Source: Triticum aestivum
Lineage: Eukaryota > Streptophyta > Magnoliopsida > Poales > Poaceae
DNA: 64,000 nt
Assembly: GCF_018294505.1 (NCBI RefSeq)
Contig: NC_057807.1
Span: forward strand, 265,810,458-265,874,457
Reading direction: 5' to 3'
Of this stretch, positions 35,003 through 45,648 are shown piece by piece. Positions within the stretch are counted from its first letter, which is position 1. Every line of letters starts with the position of its first letter. Under the pieces are notes generated by a model that saw nothing but the letters and a program-made list of their open reading frames with translations, was not told the DNA's origin and made no database searches. Made by a program: the position numbers and the translations under genes.

Positions 35003-35227
35003 AGACGATTTACTTACATGGTTAGGGTGGCAAATGTAAAAATGCCCCGACTTCTCGCATTCGCTCAACATGTGGAGACTGCCATTATTAAGGTACAGAA
35101 GCCGAGGAGTGCAACATTAATGGGAAGCCGGACACTGCTCGTTACAACAGGTACTCAGGGATTTGGAGAAGAACCCGCCTTGCAATGCCGAAGACAATCT
35201 GCGCGCTGGACTCGTCGTCATTGAAGC

Positions 35228-35243
35228 CTGGTTCAGGGGCTAC
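35228..35243 (+). other. Polypurine-like tract of element B
   Basis: CTGGTTCAGGGGCTAC directly precedes the 3' LTR and resembles the GGGGCTA tract of elements A and C. Confidence 0.6.
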
Positions 35244-35714
35244 TGAGGGAGTCCTGTATTAGGGGGTCCTCGGACAGCCGGACTATGTACTTTTGTCGGA
35301 CTGTTAGACTATGAAGATACAAGATTGAAGACTTCGCCCCGTGTCTGGGTGGGACTCTCCTTTGCATGGAAGGCAAGCTTGGCAATTCGGATATGTAGAT
35401 TTTCTTCTCTGTAACCGACTTTGTGTAACCCTAGCCCCCTCCGGTGTCTATATAAACCGGAGGGTTTAGTCCGTAGGACAAGAACAATCATAATCATAGG
35501 CTAGCTTCTAGGGTTTAGCATCTACGATCTTGTGGTAGATCAACTCTTGTAATACTCATATCATCAAGATCAATCAAGCAGGAAGTAGGGTATTACCTCC
35601 ATAGAGAGGGCCCGAACCTGGGTAAACATTGTGTCCCCCGCCTCCTGTTACCATTAGCCTTAGATGCACAGTTCGGGACCCCCTACCCGAGATCCGCCAG
35701 TTTTGACACCGTCA
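35244..35714 (+). repeat. 3' LTR of gypsy element B
   Basis: It runs from TGAGGGAGTCC to GACACCGTCA, 471 bases, colinear with 25706-26176. Most differences between the two LTRs are C/T or G/A transitions, as expected for methylated plant repeats. Confidence 0.93.
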
Positions 35715-36018
35715 GCCAACGTGAGATTTCACATCCGGGACGCGATTTTAGGCGGAATTTGGGGATTTTGGGGTCAAAATTGATGTGATTTCATGGATGA
35801 AAGATGGGGAGACTTGGGGAGATGCTAGATCCACTTGAAACCAAGCAAATCCACGGATCAAAATCAACAAAACATCATCAAACCAACAAATCACAAAAAA
35901 AAATTGGGGCTATTTTTGGTGGGGATTTCCGGATTTAGGATAAAAACAACAAAATCAAGCTAGAAAACACGGGGTAGGGGCTCCAAAAACGTGATCAACG
36001 TGGCTCATGATACCAAGA
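35715..36018 (-). other. Leader and primer site of the gag-only element
   Basis: This resumes the leader cut at 25705. On the minus strand TGGTATCATGAGCC (36015-36002) stands three bases from the LTR and fits a tRNA-Met primer site. The rest is AT-rich with runs of A and no gene. Confidence 0.8.
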
Positions 36019-37080
36019 TGATGTAGGGTAGAACCCTAGTGGCCCGATCTTTCACGTTTGGAGGAAAATCCTACCAATAACACGGGGAAGAACGGGGAGA
36101 AATCACAAGGGGAAGCACTCAAGAACAAGTCCAATCACACATGCACTAGACAATCAAACACACAAGATCCACAAGGGTACATGAACAACTAAAGGAAAGA
36201 TACAAGGTAGAGTTCATCTCCAAGAGGAGGTCTTGATGGTATCCTAGACGGATCTTCCCATGAGGGGGTCTTGATGATATCCCGCAGGATCTTCTCACAT
36301 GGAGGTCTTGAACTCCATGGGAGTGGTCTCTCTCTCTCAAGAGGAGGAGGTAGGAGCAAAGCTCACCTAAGAATGAGCTATCATATTTGCTAACCCTAGA
36401 AAGGAGGAGGAGGTGGTCTATTTATAGTCTAAGCTACAAAGGGGTAAGTGGGAGAGGGATACAAGGCCAAAGGCCCGCGGCTGCGCACACAGGCGTCGGA
36501 CGACCGGTCGATGTCGGACATCCGGAGGTTCAGGACGGTCCGGACGTCCGAAAGGCTTTGGACTTCCGTAAATATCGTTCTGTCGCCATGGCACCGGTCT
36601 TCCGGTGGCGCTCGGTCGTCCGCGGCTTGGGAGGTGTCAGGCGTCCGGTCTCGGTCGGTCGTCCGGTCATTGTAGATCTTGTCGGCAGGACTCTTGGGCC
36701 GGCTAGAGTTCCAGGTGTCGGACGTCCGGCGTAGTCCGGTCGTCCGGTGGCTGTAGATTGTCGGACGTCCGATGGCACGTCGGTCGTCCGGCCTCTGGGG
36801 ACTCCGCAGCTCCATATTCTTCCGTCTTCGCTTCCACGCTTCCCTCACGGATCGTGTAGTTGTTCCTTGGCGCTTGCACTCCTCCTCGTCGTCCGCGAAG
36901 CTCCGGCGATACCTATGCATCCACACGGGTGGAGTGTCAAGTAGTATACCATCCTCGAAGGGGTCAAGTGAACACATGTAAAGGAGAAGATTCACCTTTA
37001 TGTATGAGAAGTAGAGGTCGCATGTGTCACTTGCCAAACAGACTCTTTACATGGTGATGACCGTAGGATGCTCTGCATCA
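36019..37080 (-). repeat. 5' LTR of the gag-only element (minus orientation)
   Basis: It matches 10555-11627, runs TGATGTAGGG to CTCTGCATCA in plus reading and carries the same cluster of CGGACGTCCG and GGTCGTCCGG motifs (about 36494-36790). A minus-strand TATA-like motif stands at about 36419-36426 (TATAAATA). The LTR is followed by the right CTGTA duplication. Confidence 0.92.
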
Positions 37081-38113
37081 CTGTATTTACAAGAAAGTGA
37101 GTGGGAGCTCTGTAGCATTTCTGATATTATATGTGGATGACATATTGTTGATTGGAAATGATATAGAATTTCTAGATAGCATAAAGGGATACCTGAATAA
37201 GAGTTTTTCTATGAAAGACCTCGGAGAAGCTGCTTACATACTGCGCATCAAGATCTATAGAGATAGATCAAGACGCTTAATTGGACTTTCACAAAGCACA
37301 TACCTTGATAAAGTTTTGAAGAAGTTCAAAATGGATCAGTCAAAGAAGGGGTTCTTGCCTTTGTTACAAGGTGTGAAGTTGAGTCAGACTCAATGCCTAA
37401 CCACTGCAGAAGATAGAGAGAAAATGAAAGTCATTCCCTATGCTTCAGCCATAGGTTCTATCATGTATGGAATGTTGTGTACCAAACCTAATGCGAGCCT
37501 TGCTATAAGCATAGCAGGAAGGTACCAAAGTAATCCCGGAGTGGAGCACTGGACAGCGGTCAAGAACATCCTGAAATACCTGAAAAGGACTAAGGATATG
37601 TTTCTCATTTATGGAGGTGAAAAAGAGCTTGTCGTAAACGGTTACGTCGATGCAAGCATTGACACTGATCCGGATGACTCTAAGTCACAAACCGGATACA
37701 TATTTTTATTGAATGGAGGAGCTGTCAGTTGGTGCAGTTCCAAGCAGAGCGTCGCGGCGGGATCTACGTGTGAAGCAGAGTACATTGCTGCTTCGGAAGC
37801 AGCAAATGAAGGAGTTTGGATGAAGGAGTTCATATCCGATCTAGGTGTCATACCTGGTGCATCGGGTCCAATGAAAATCTTTTGTGACAATACTGGTGCA
37901 ATTGCCTTGGCAAAGGAATCCAGATTTCACAAGAGAACCAAGCACATCAAGAGACAATTCAATTCCATCCGTCATCAAGTGTCGGAGGGGAACATAGAGA
38001 TTTGCAAGATACACACGGATCTGAATATTGCAGACCCGTTGACTAAGCCTCCTCCACGAGCAAAACATGATCAACACCAAGACTCCATGGGTGTTAGAAT
38101 CATTACTATGTAA
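37081..38113 (+). pseudogene. Angela/BARE-1-type copia pol, right part (RT end and RNase H)
   Basis: The frame resumes at the CTGTA duplication and reads IYKKVSGSSVAFLILYVDDILLIG, with the catalytic YVDD of copia reverse transcriptase. It continues with SFSMKDLGEAAYILRIKIYRDRS, SQSTYLDKVLKKF, and the RNase H region (VNGYVDASIDTD, SQTGYIFLLNGGAVSWCSSKQ, EAEYIAASEAANEGVWMKEF, FCDNTGAIALAKE, HKRTKHIKRQFNSIRHQV), ending at 38113. This half is open throughout. Together with 9813-10554 it forms one interrupted gene. Confidence 0.95.
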
Positions 38114-38130
38114 TCTAGATTATTGACTCT

Positions 38131-38146
38131 AGTGCAAGTGGGAGAC
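38131..38146 (+). other. Polypurine tract of copia element
   Basis: AGTGCAAGTGGGAGAC directly precedes the LTR; this is the standard tract of the Angela/BARE-1 group. Confidence 0.85.
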
Positions 38147-39880
38147 TGAAGGAAATATGCCCTAGAGGCAATAATAAAGTTATTATTTATTTCCTTAATT
38201 CATGATAAATGTTTATTATTCATGCTAGAATTGTATTAACCGGAAACTTAGTACATGTGTGAATACATAGACAAAACATATAGTCCCTAGTATGCCTCTA
38301 CTTGACTAGCTCGTTAATCAAAGATGATTATGTTTCCTAACCATAGACATGTGTTGTCATTTGATGAACGAGATCACATCATTAGGAGAATGATGTGATG
38401 GACATGACCCATCCGTTAGCTTAGCATTATGATCATGACAGTTTCATTGCTACTGCTTTCTTCATGACTTATACAAGTTCCTAAGACTATGAGATTATGC
38501 AACTCCCGAATACCAGAGGAACACTTTGTGTGCTACCAAACTTCACAACATAAATGGGTGATTATAAAGGTGCTCTATAGGTGTCTCCGAAGGTATTTGT
38601 TGTGTTGGCATAGATCGAGATTAGGATTTGTCACTCCGTGTTTCGGAGAGGTATCTCTGGGCCCTCTCGGTAATACTCATCACTATAAGCCTTGCAAGCA
38701 TTGTAACTAATGAGTTAGTTGCGGGATGAAGTATTACGGAACGAGTAAAGAGACTTGCCGATAACGATATTGAACTAGGTATGATGATACTGACGATCGA
38801 ATCTCGGGCAAGTAACATACCGATGACAAAGGGAACAACATATGTTGTTATGCGATTTGACCGATAAAGATCTTCGTAGAATATGTAGGAACCAATATGA
38901 GCATCCAGGTTCCGCTATTGGTTATTGACCGGAGACGTGTCTCGGTCATGTCTAGATAGTTTTCGAACCCGTATGGTCCGCACGCTTAACGTTCGATGAC
39001 GATTGGTATTATGAGTTTATTGATATGATGTATCGAAGGTTGTTCGGAGTCCCGGATGTGATCACGGACATGACGAGGAGTCTCTAAATGGCCGAGACAT
39101 AAAGATTGATATATTGGACGACTATATTCGGACAACGGAAGTGTTCCAGATGAGTTTCGGATAAAACCGGAGTACCAGAGGGTTACCGGAACCCCTCGGG
39201 GGCTTAATGGGCCTACATGGGCTTTAGTGGCAGAGAGAGGAGGCGGCCAAGAGGTGGGACGCCCCCCTCCCAAGCCTAATACGAATTGGGAAGGGGCCGG
39301 GCCCCCTTTCCTTCTTCTTCTCTTCCCCTTCCTTCCCCTCCTAGTTGGACTAGGAAAGGGGGGAAACCTACTCCTAGTAGGAGTAGGAATCCCCCCTTGG
39401 GGGCGCACCATGAGGTCGGCCAGCCCCCTCCTCCCCTCCTTTATATACGGGGGAGGGGGCACCCCATGGACAAGTTGATCAAGTTGATCTTTTAGCCGTG
39501 TGCGGTGCCCTCCTCCATGGATTTCCACCTTGGCCATATCGTCGTAGTGCTTAGGTGAAGCCATGCGCCGGTAACTTCATCATCACTGTCACCACGCCGT
39601 CGTGCCGACGAAACTCTCCCTCGACCTCAGCTGGATCTAGAGTTCGTGGGACGTAACCGAGCTGAACGTGTATAGATCGTGGAGGTGCCGCACCTTCGGT
39701 GCTAGGATCAGTCGGATCGTGAAGACGTACGACTACATCAACCACGTTATCATAACGCTTCCGCTTTCGGTCTACGAGGGTACGTAGACAACACCCTCCC
39801 CTCTCGTTGCTATGCATCACCTAGATAGATCTTGCGTGATCGTAAGATTTTTTTTTTTGAAATTACTGCGTTCCCCAACA
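38147..39880 (+). repeat. 3' LTR of Angela/BARE-1/WIS-type copia element
   Basis: The LTR starts TGAAGGAAATATGCCC and ends TTACTGCGTTCCCCAACA, 1734 bases, the usual size for this family. A TATA-like TTTATATACGG lies at about 39440. The usual TGTTGG start is mutated to TGAAGG. TAAAT follows as the possible target duplication; its partner is outside the window. Confidence 0.93.
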
Positions 39881-41075
39881 TAAATTCCCAAACATTCCCA
39901 TACATCAGAGAGCCACCTGAAATACTTTTTCCGCCGCTGCAAGCATTTGTTCCTTCGAGATCCGATCTGGAGGCCTTCTCCGGTACTCTACTGGAGGGGG
40001 AATCGATCATGGAGGGCTTCTGCATCAACCTTGATGACCTTCCGATGATACGTGAGTAGTTCACCACATACCTACGGGTCCATAGCGAGTAGCTAGATGA
40101 CTTCTTCTCCCTCTTTGATCTTCAATACAATGTTCTCATCGATGTTCTTGGAGATCTATTTGAGATAATCCTTTTTTTGTGGTGTGTTTGTTAGGATCCG
40201 ATGAATTGTGGGTTTATGATCAGATTATTCATGAGAAATATTTTGAGTATTTTCTGAATTATTTTATGCATGATTTGTTATAGCTTTGTATTTCTCTCCA
40301 ATCTATCCGTTTGGTTTGGCCAAATAGATTGATTTATCTTGCAATGGGAGAGGTGCTTTGTGAAAGGTTCGATCTTGCGGTGCTTAGTCCTAGTGACAGA
40401 AGGGACATGACATGTATTTGTATCATTGCCATTAAGGATAAAAATATGGGGTTTATTCATATTGATTGGGTTTACTTTGTCTACATCATGTCATCTTGTT
40501 TAAGGCGTTACTCTGTTTTTATTAACTTAATACCCTAGATGCATGATGGATAGCGGTCGATGGGTGGAGTAATAGTAGTAGATGCAGGCATGAGTCGGTC
40601 TACTTGTCCCGTACGTGATGCCCATATACACGATCATTGCCTTGAATATCGTCATAACTATGCGCTTTTCTATCAGTTGCTCAACAGTAATTTGTTTACC
40701 CACCATATGCTTTTGTTCAAGAGAGAAGCCTCTAGTGAAAACTATGGCCCCGGGGTCTACTTTTATCATATACGCAATTAAAAAATACCTTGCTATAATT
40801 TATTCACCATTATTTTATTTTGTGTTTTAATCTATCTATCTATCACTACGAGATTTGATCCTTACAATTAACCGCCAAGGGACTTGACAACCCCCTTGTT
40901 TGTGTTGGGTGCAAGTATTTGCTTTTGTGTGTGTAGGTGCTGCTAACGAGGTTATATGTGGTTCTCCTACTGGATTGATAAACTTGGTTCTTAACCGAGG
41001 GAGATACTTATCTCTACTGTACTGCATCATCCTCTCCTCTTCGAGGAAATCCCAACGCAGCTCACAAGTAGAAGG
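39881..41075 (+). repeat. Sabrina/WHAM-type (Athila) LTR remnant, 3' two thirds
   Basis: The sequence matches, motif for motif, the right part of the LTR at 51975-53524: GCGTGAGTAG / ACGTGAGTAG, GATCCGATGAA, CTTGCAATGGGA, GATAGCGGTCGATG, GGTTCTCCTACTGG. It ends AAATCCCAACGCA at 41059, followed by about 16 bases resembling the element interior. The left part is cut by the copia insertion. No internal region follows, so it is a truncated relic. Confidence 0.82.
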
Positions 41076-41320
41076 TCGCCTCATGTTATGTGGCTACCCT
41101 TGTTTCCTTGTTCGCCTACGGTTTGTTGGCATCCTCATTGCCCTCTCGGTTGCCCTTTTTATCCTTTGTTTGGCTTGTATGGGTTTCTCCCCGCCACCTT
41201 GTATTGCTTTGTCCGTTTGCCTTTTTACATACAAAGTGGAACGAAAGCTTGTTTCATGTGTGGACTGTTGATTTTGAGGCAAATAGTTTACTACCAACCC
41301 TTCCAATTTGTTCGTACTAA
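41076..41320. other. Unassigned intergenic sequence
   Basis: There is no gene or repeat I can name between the Athila remnant and the first MITE. Confidence 0.4.
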
Positions 41321-41716
41321 GGGCGTGTTTTGTCACCTGCATTCTCCCCAACCAGGCCTTTGGGATGCATTTTTGGCTATTTGGTTAGCTGGGTTGCATC
41401 AAAATTTTGGCATTCACGAACCTCAAAGCACCTTTCAACTAGGACCGTTAGGAACGGCCAGTCAGTAGTTTCCACTCTATCAGGCTCTCATCATCTTTGT
41501 CCAATTCATCGTCATTGTGGTTTTCTTGTGCCCTTGTGTTCGTATGTAACATGCAAATGTCAATAGTGGTTAGGGTGGTTCCTAGTAAGCTGCCCACATA
41601 GGGTTGTTGATCAACCAAACAACGTGCACAACATGGCATATAGTATGTATTAGCTCAGCCAAGCAGAATTTGTGATGGAAAGGAGCAAAAATTGGTGCAG
41701 GTAACCACGCTCGCCC
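41321..41716. mobile_element. MITE, Harbinger-like (GGGCG termini)
   Basis: The 396-bp element has imperfect terminal inverted repeats: GGGCGTGTTTTGTCACCTGCA at the left, and the right end reads GGGCGAGCGTGGTTACCTGCA on the other strand. The flanks are TAA (41318-41320) and TTA (41717-41719), close to the 3-bp TWA duplication of PIF/Harbinger elements. It has no coding capacity. Confidence 0.7.
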
Positions 41717-43531
41717 TTAACAGTCAATATGAGCCTCCGAGCTCGTATTTTTTGGGGTCCTCTTTTATCATCCTTTTTCACTACTATTTTTTTCTTCTAA
41801 AAGTAATGATGTTATTCCTGAAAATAATGACTATATTACCTACATATGCATTAGGGAGTCTAAAGACATTGCCGAGAGCAAATCATGCGCACGACCCGGT
41901 TTAAGGATTACTACATGTACAGAGTGAAGGGAAGACATGTGAAACATGTGCCTGGCCTGGTCGTGTCAACAATACCATATAAAGTAACATTTACCATGTT
42001 GATATCCTGACCATTCCCTTAAAATTATGAGCAACAACGATCGCACTACTATTCGTAGTATAAAACCTGAGTCAAGTGTGAAAGTAATCACAGCAAGACA
42101 ACAAATAATAGTCTAAAGGTAAATGTAACAAGATTTATTTTGGAAAATAAATGAAATAAGATATAGTCCTATATATATTTGCTTGACGGAGTTTTCTTTC
42201 CCATTTCTGCGCTAGTCTAGTGTGGAAGTAATCACACCGAGACAACAAATCATAGTCTAAAGGTAAATGTAACAAGATTTATTTTGGCAAATAAATGAAA
42301 TAAGATATAGTCCTAGATATATTTGCTTGATGGAGTTTTCTTTCCCATTTGTGCGCTACTTTGTTGACTTTCTTCTTGATTATAACTTCCATTGGCATTC
42401 TAGGCTAAGATCGCAATTCTTGCCAACATGTAAACTAAGATTGATACTTATATTCACATGGTCTACATCTATTGCCCCCCCCCCCCACACACACATATAG
42501 TACTATATACTTATGGAATCTCAGTTGCTTTAACTTGAATATTCATTTTTATTGGGATGATTTGTGATCTTTTTTTGAAGATATAGAAGGCTTGTGACAT
42601 AAAAAGAGGTTGCACCAAATTGATTATTGGAACGGTTTGGCCCATGCATTAGTTGGCATGTTTAAGTTCCTAATTAGCTGCAAATGCATCTACCTATTAA
42701 AGGGCTTCTTGAGTCTATGGGTGCATGGAAAGAGTGACTTTTTTGTCATCTATAGTCGAATAAATAGTTGTAATACGTGAGTTGGCTATTGGATGCACTT
42801 TAATGTTGTTATAGTTAGGTAGAATCTGAACATACATGGTCAATAAAGTTACAACATGCCTTTGATACTATAGCGAAATTAAAGTTGTGACATGTTGCCT
42901 TGTAGTTGGTAGAGAATATAGTCACACATCCATGGTGAGATAGCACAATATGCACCATATAACGATAAACAAAGTGTTATCTCTTCATTTTATGGTATTT
43001 TCTAGGGAAAATCATGCTCATAGTTTCTTTTCTCAAACGAGGGACAATCATTTGTTTGTTTCGGGTCTGAAATATCTTCTGCGTGGTTGTTATGTACCCT
43101 CTGTTTTTCAGAAGGGTAGAGCGGCGCTTCTAAGCCGGGGAGGCAGCGCACCGACGCTGGTCCCTGAGGAGAAGGAAGAGCGCAGGAGATCGACGATGAC
43201 CCGATGGTCGATGGCGATGCTCCAGTGACCGGGCGATACTTAACGACAAGGGATGGAGTGAACATGGGACATCAGTTGGGGGGGCGGTGGGGGTGAAACG
43301 TGGTCGCCATGGTCTTGAGGGGAGTATTGGGTAAAAAATGAACAAAATGAAGCTATTGAAGCAAAAAAATTTGCCGAACTTCCTTGATATAAAGGAAACA
43401 AAGGGAGTTATCGGAGATGTTCTTACCACCCTTTTTTATTTGTGTGGCTAATTCTTAACTCTAGTATATTGAGCAAGATCTTTTTGGGATGGAACTTACT
43501 AGATGTTTCATTTTTAAACTTAACTTACTAA
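41717..43531. other. Intergenic region upstream of the transporter gene
   Basis: No coding region is supported. It contains a 144-bp tandem duplication (listed separately), a C-run with CA repeats at about 42476-42495, and otherwise AT-rich unique-looking sequence. Confidence 0.5.
42076..42359 (+). repeat. 144-bp tandem duplication
   Basis: Copies at 42076-42219 and 42220-42359 start with GTGTG(G/A)AAGTAATCACA and end with CCCATTT(C/G)TGCGCTA. They differ at only a handful of positions, so the duplication is fairly recent. Confidence 0.92.
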
Positions 43532-44340
43532 GGAGGTGTTTGGCTGCATAAATGGTGAAGGCAACGTTAACGTAATCAGATCACGGCGTTTAAGGAGGTG
43601 TAATCAGTTTTTTGCAAGTTTGTTTGGTTCACGTTCAGGTAAAGGAATCGATTACCATCGCTCTGCTCTTCTTGCTCGGCCTTGTTGCTCGCCGGCCGCC
43701 ATCCTCCCCGTAGATGGCTTGCTCTTGCTTGACCCCAGCCAACCAGGATCTCAAACGCCGCTAGCCGTCCTCGAAATCAACCGCCGCCGTCCGCCCTCGA
43801 GATCAAGCGCCATTGGCCGTTCGGATCTTGTGCATCGCCGGTCGTCTGCGAAATAAAGCGCCGCCGACAGCCCCGGGATCAAGCGCTGCCGGACGCTCGG
43901 GTCTTGTGCACCGCCTGATGCTCGGGTCTTGTGCGCCGCCAGCCATCCCCAAGCACGTGCGCTGTTGGCAGCCTCCGATGTCAAGCGCCGCCAGCACTTT
44001 CCGATCACAGACGCCATCGGCTACTCCGATCTCGGCGGCAGGGAACGAGGAGGGGGAAGAGGGGGCGTGACGGGGAGGAGTGCGCTTGAGGGGAAGGAGG
44101 AGGGGGTCGTGCGCGGAGGAGTGTCTCGGGAGCCGGGAGGGGAGGAAGAAGGGATCGTGCGGGGAGAGGAGGGAACGGTACCGCAATTACCGGTGGGGGG
44201 TGGGCGGTATCGATCGATAACTGGGCTGGACCCGTTTACGAGGGAATGTGTTTACGGTGTCCATTAAACAAACACAAGTAACGTTTCCCCATTACGGCGT
44301 AAAGGGATAACGGGCAAAACTCGCTGAAACAAACACCTTC
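43532..44340. mobile_element. Non-autonomous Harbinger-like element
   Basis: The 809-bp element has termini GGAGGTGTTTGGC and, on the other strand, GAAGGTGTTTGTTTC, with exact TAA duplications at 43529-43531 and 44341-44343. The interior is GC-rich and contains diverged repeats with ATCAAGCGCC and CGGATCTTGTGC words (about 43800-43990). No transposase is encoded. It ends about 300 bases upstream of the gene's TATA box and may influence its promoter. Confidence 0.75.
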
Positions 44341-44644
44341 TAAATAATATAACGTTATTCCGATGCAAAACAAACTTGGCGTCAATAAAGGAGTATCACT
44401 GCCGTGCCAAGTCGTTTGGAGTGAGAAGTGAAAATGATGCTAACCCTAACGGGACGTTCATTTTTCTTAATGTATGACACCTTGCATATTCCTCTCACGT
44501 TGTTATTGTTTTCTCTTCATGGAGTTCTTGTCACCTTCATGAAAACCAAACCGTGGCGATTCAACCGAGGAGAATTTAGCGATACAACCCTAAGATTAGC
44601 GTAAATAAAACTCTGGACTCACAAAAATGCGTGCATCCGGCAGC

Positions 44645-44653
44645 CTATAAAAA
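44645..44653 (+). promoter_or_regulatory. TATA box of the transporter gene
   Basis: CTATAAAAA stands about 35 bases upstream of a C/A-rich leader (ACACACCACCCCTCCC further on) and about 1 kb upstream of the start codon; the distance is explained by a 5'-UTR intron. Confidence 0.6.
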
Positions 44654-44674
44654 GGGGGGCAGATCTGATGCGAA

Positions 44675-45648
44675 GGTAGTTGTGAGCGTCGCGGAAAAAA
44701 AATAAACAAAAATAAAAAAAGGGGGGCGAGGAAGAAACCGAAACACTCACACAGAACACCACACCCCCCACCCCGGCGACACACCACCCCTCCCACCCCA
44801 AATCTCAGATCAGAGCGCCGGGAGATCTGCCATTTCCGGGTGGAGGGATCGAGCCCCGCGCTTCTCGAGTAAGGATTCTTCCTCGCCCTCACTACCTTCC
44901 GCCGCAGCCTTTTCGGGGCCGCGATCTGGCGTGGGTTTTTGGCGCGAGCAGCTGCGATTTGGGGACGGATTCGTTGGTCGGTTTGCTGGATTTAGGAGGG
45001 TTTCCGGGGTGTGGAGTTGCGCTCCTGGAGTACTCCCTGATGGGGCTCCGTGGAGGAGCATCTGGACTACGAGCAAGGCAGGGTTGTGTGTAGCAGAGCG
45101 TTCGGGATCAGCAGGGTTGTGTGCAGCAGAGCGTTCGGGATCAGTAGGGTTGCTGCGTAGCATAGTGTTTGTTGTCTATCAGTTTGCAAGTAGAGATACG
45201 AATTCGGACTCACGGGTGGATTACTGGGCTAGGAGGGACTTTTTGGGGTTAGAGCTACGTCGTTGGAGCAGTTGTTGCTGTTATTCCGTGGAGGAAGAGC
45301 ATTCGGTTCTCATGAGTAGCTGCATCCGGGCATGAGCAGGCTTGTTTTTAGCGTAGCACAAGGAAACTGTAGGGCTCCTGTATCATATGTTGCTAATTGC
45401 GTTCAGAACCAGTAGGGCTCAGGTAAATTGTAGTAGTGTGCGCTGTTTAGAATTCTTTTTGCTTAATCTTGGGGCATTTTATTTAACTCAGGTGCAAGCA
45501 GCACCATCTTTGTTCACTGTCTAATCATCTGAAATGGCTTTAATTCCTTACTGCAGTTAAATCCTGGGCTCTATATCTTGTGTGGATGGCATTTGTGCCT
45601 CAGAGACTGTAGCTCACCAAGTGTTGATTTGAACCTGTGAAGATAGAG
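44675..45648 (+). other. 5' UTR with probable intron of the transporter gene
   Basis: Transcription probably starts near 44675-44685. A consensus donor GA/GTAAGG lies at 44869 and a good acceptor TTCCTTACTGCAG ends at 45556, giving an intron of about 688 bases and a second non-coding piece 45557-45648. Introns in the 5' UTR are common in plant genes and often raise expression. Two 29-base tandem words (GCAGAGCGTTCGGGATCAG) stand at about 45087-45145 in the intron. Confidence 0.5.

Larger units (their letters stand above)
25706..35714 (+). mobile_element. Gypsy element B (Tat-like, with antisense ORF), complete
   Basis: Two 471-bp LTRs bound a gag-pol region on the plus strand and an antisense gene on the minus strand. 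Flanking pentamers GTCAA (25701-25705) and GCCAA (35715-35719) differ at one base and fit a target duplication. By eye the LTRs differ at about 20 of 471 positions (about 4%). With the commonly used grass LTR rate of 1.3e-8 per site per year this gives roughly 1.6 million years, an inference. Two RNase H-type segments follow the reverse transcriptase, as in the Tat lineage. Coding regions have stops, so the copy is inactive. It sits in the leader of the gag-only element. Confidence 0.92.
10555..37080 (-). mobile_element. Gag-only gypsy-like LTR retrotransposon (TR-GAG type), twice interrupted
   Basis: Two homologous LTRs (10555-11627 and 36019-37080) bound this block and are flanked by CTGTA duplications. 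A tRNA-Met-type primer site next to the right LTR and a polypurine tract next to the left LTR show that the element reads on the minus strand. Its own sequence is 36018-35715, 25705-24139 and 16165-11628, about 6.4 kb of interior, split by gypsy element B and by a large non-autonomous element. A gag gene is visible, but no protease, reverse transcriptase, RNase H or integrase. It must have depended on another element for reverse transcription and integration. The gag-to-LTR interior is a long AT-rich spacer. Confidence 0.85.

Noticed and set aside
43536..44267. Open frames within the 809-bp element
   Set aside because: They overlap on both strands, are GC-driven, and end with the terminal inverted repeats; no transposase motif is present.
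44596..45335. Frames around the first exon of the transporter gene on both strands
   Set aside because: They overlap the TATA box, the 5' UTR and its probable intron and have no family resemblance.
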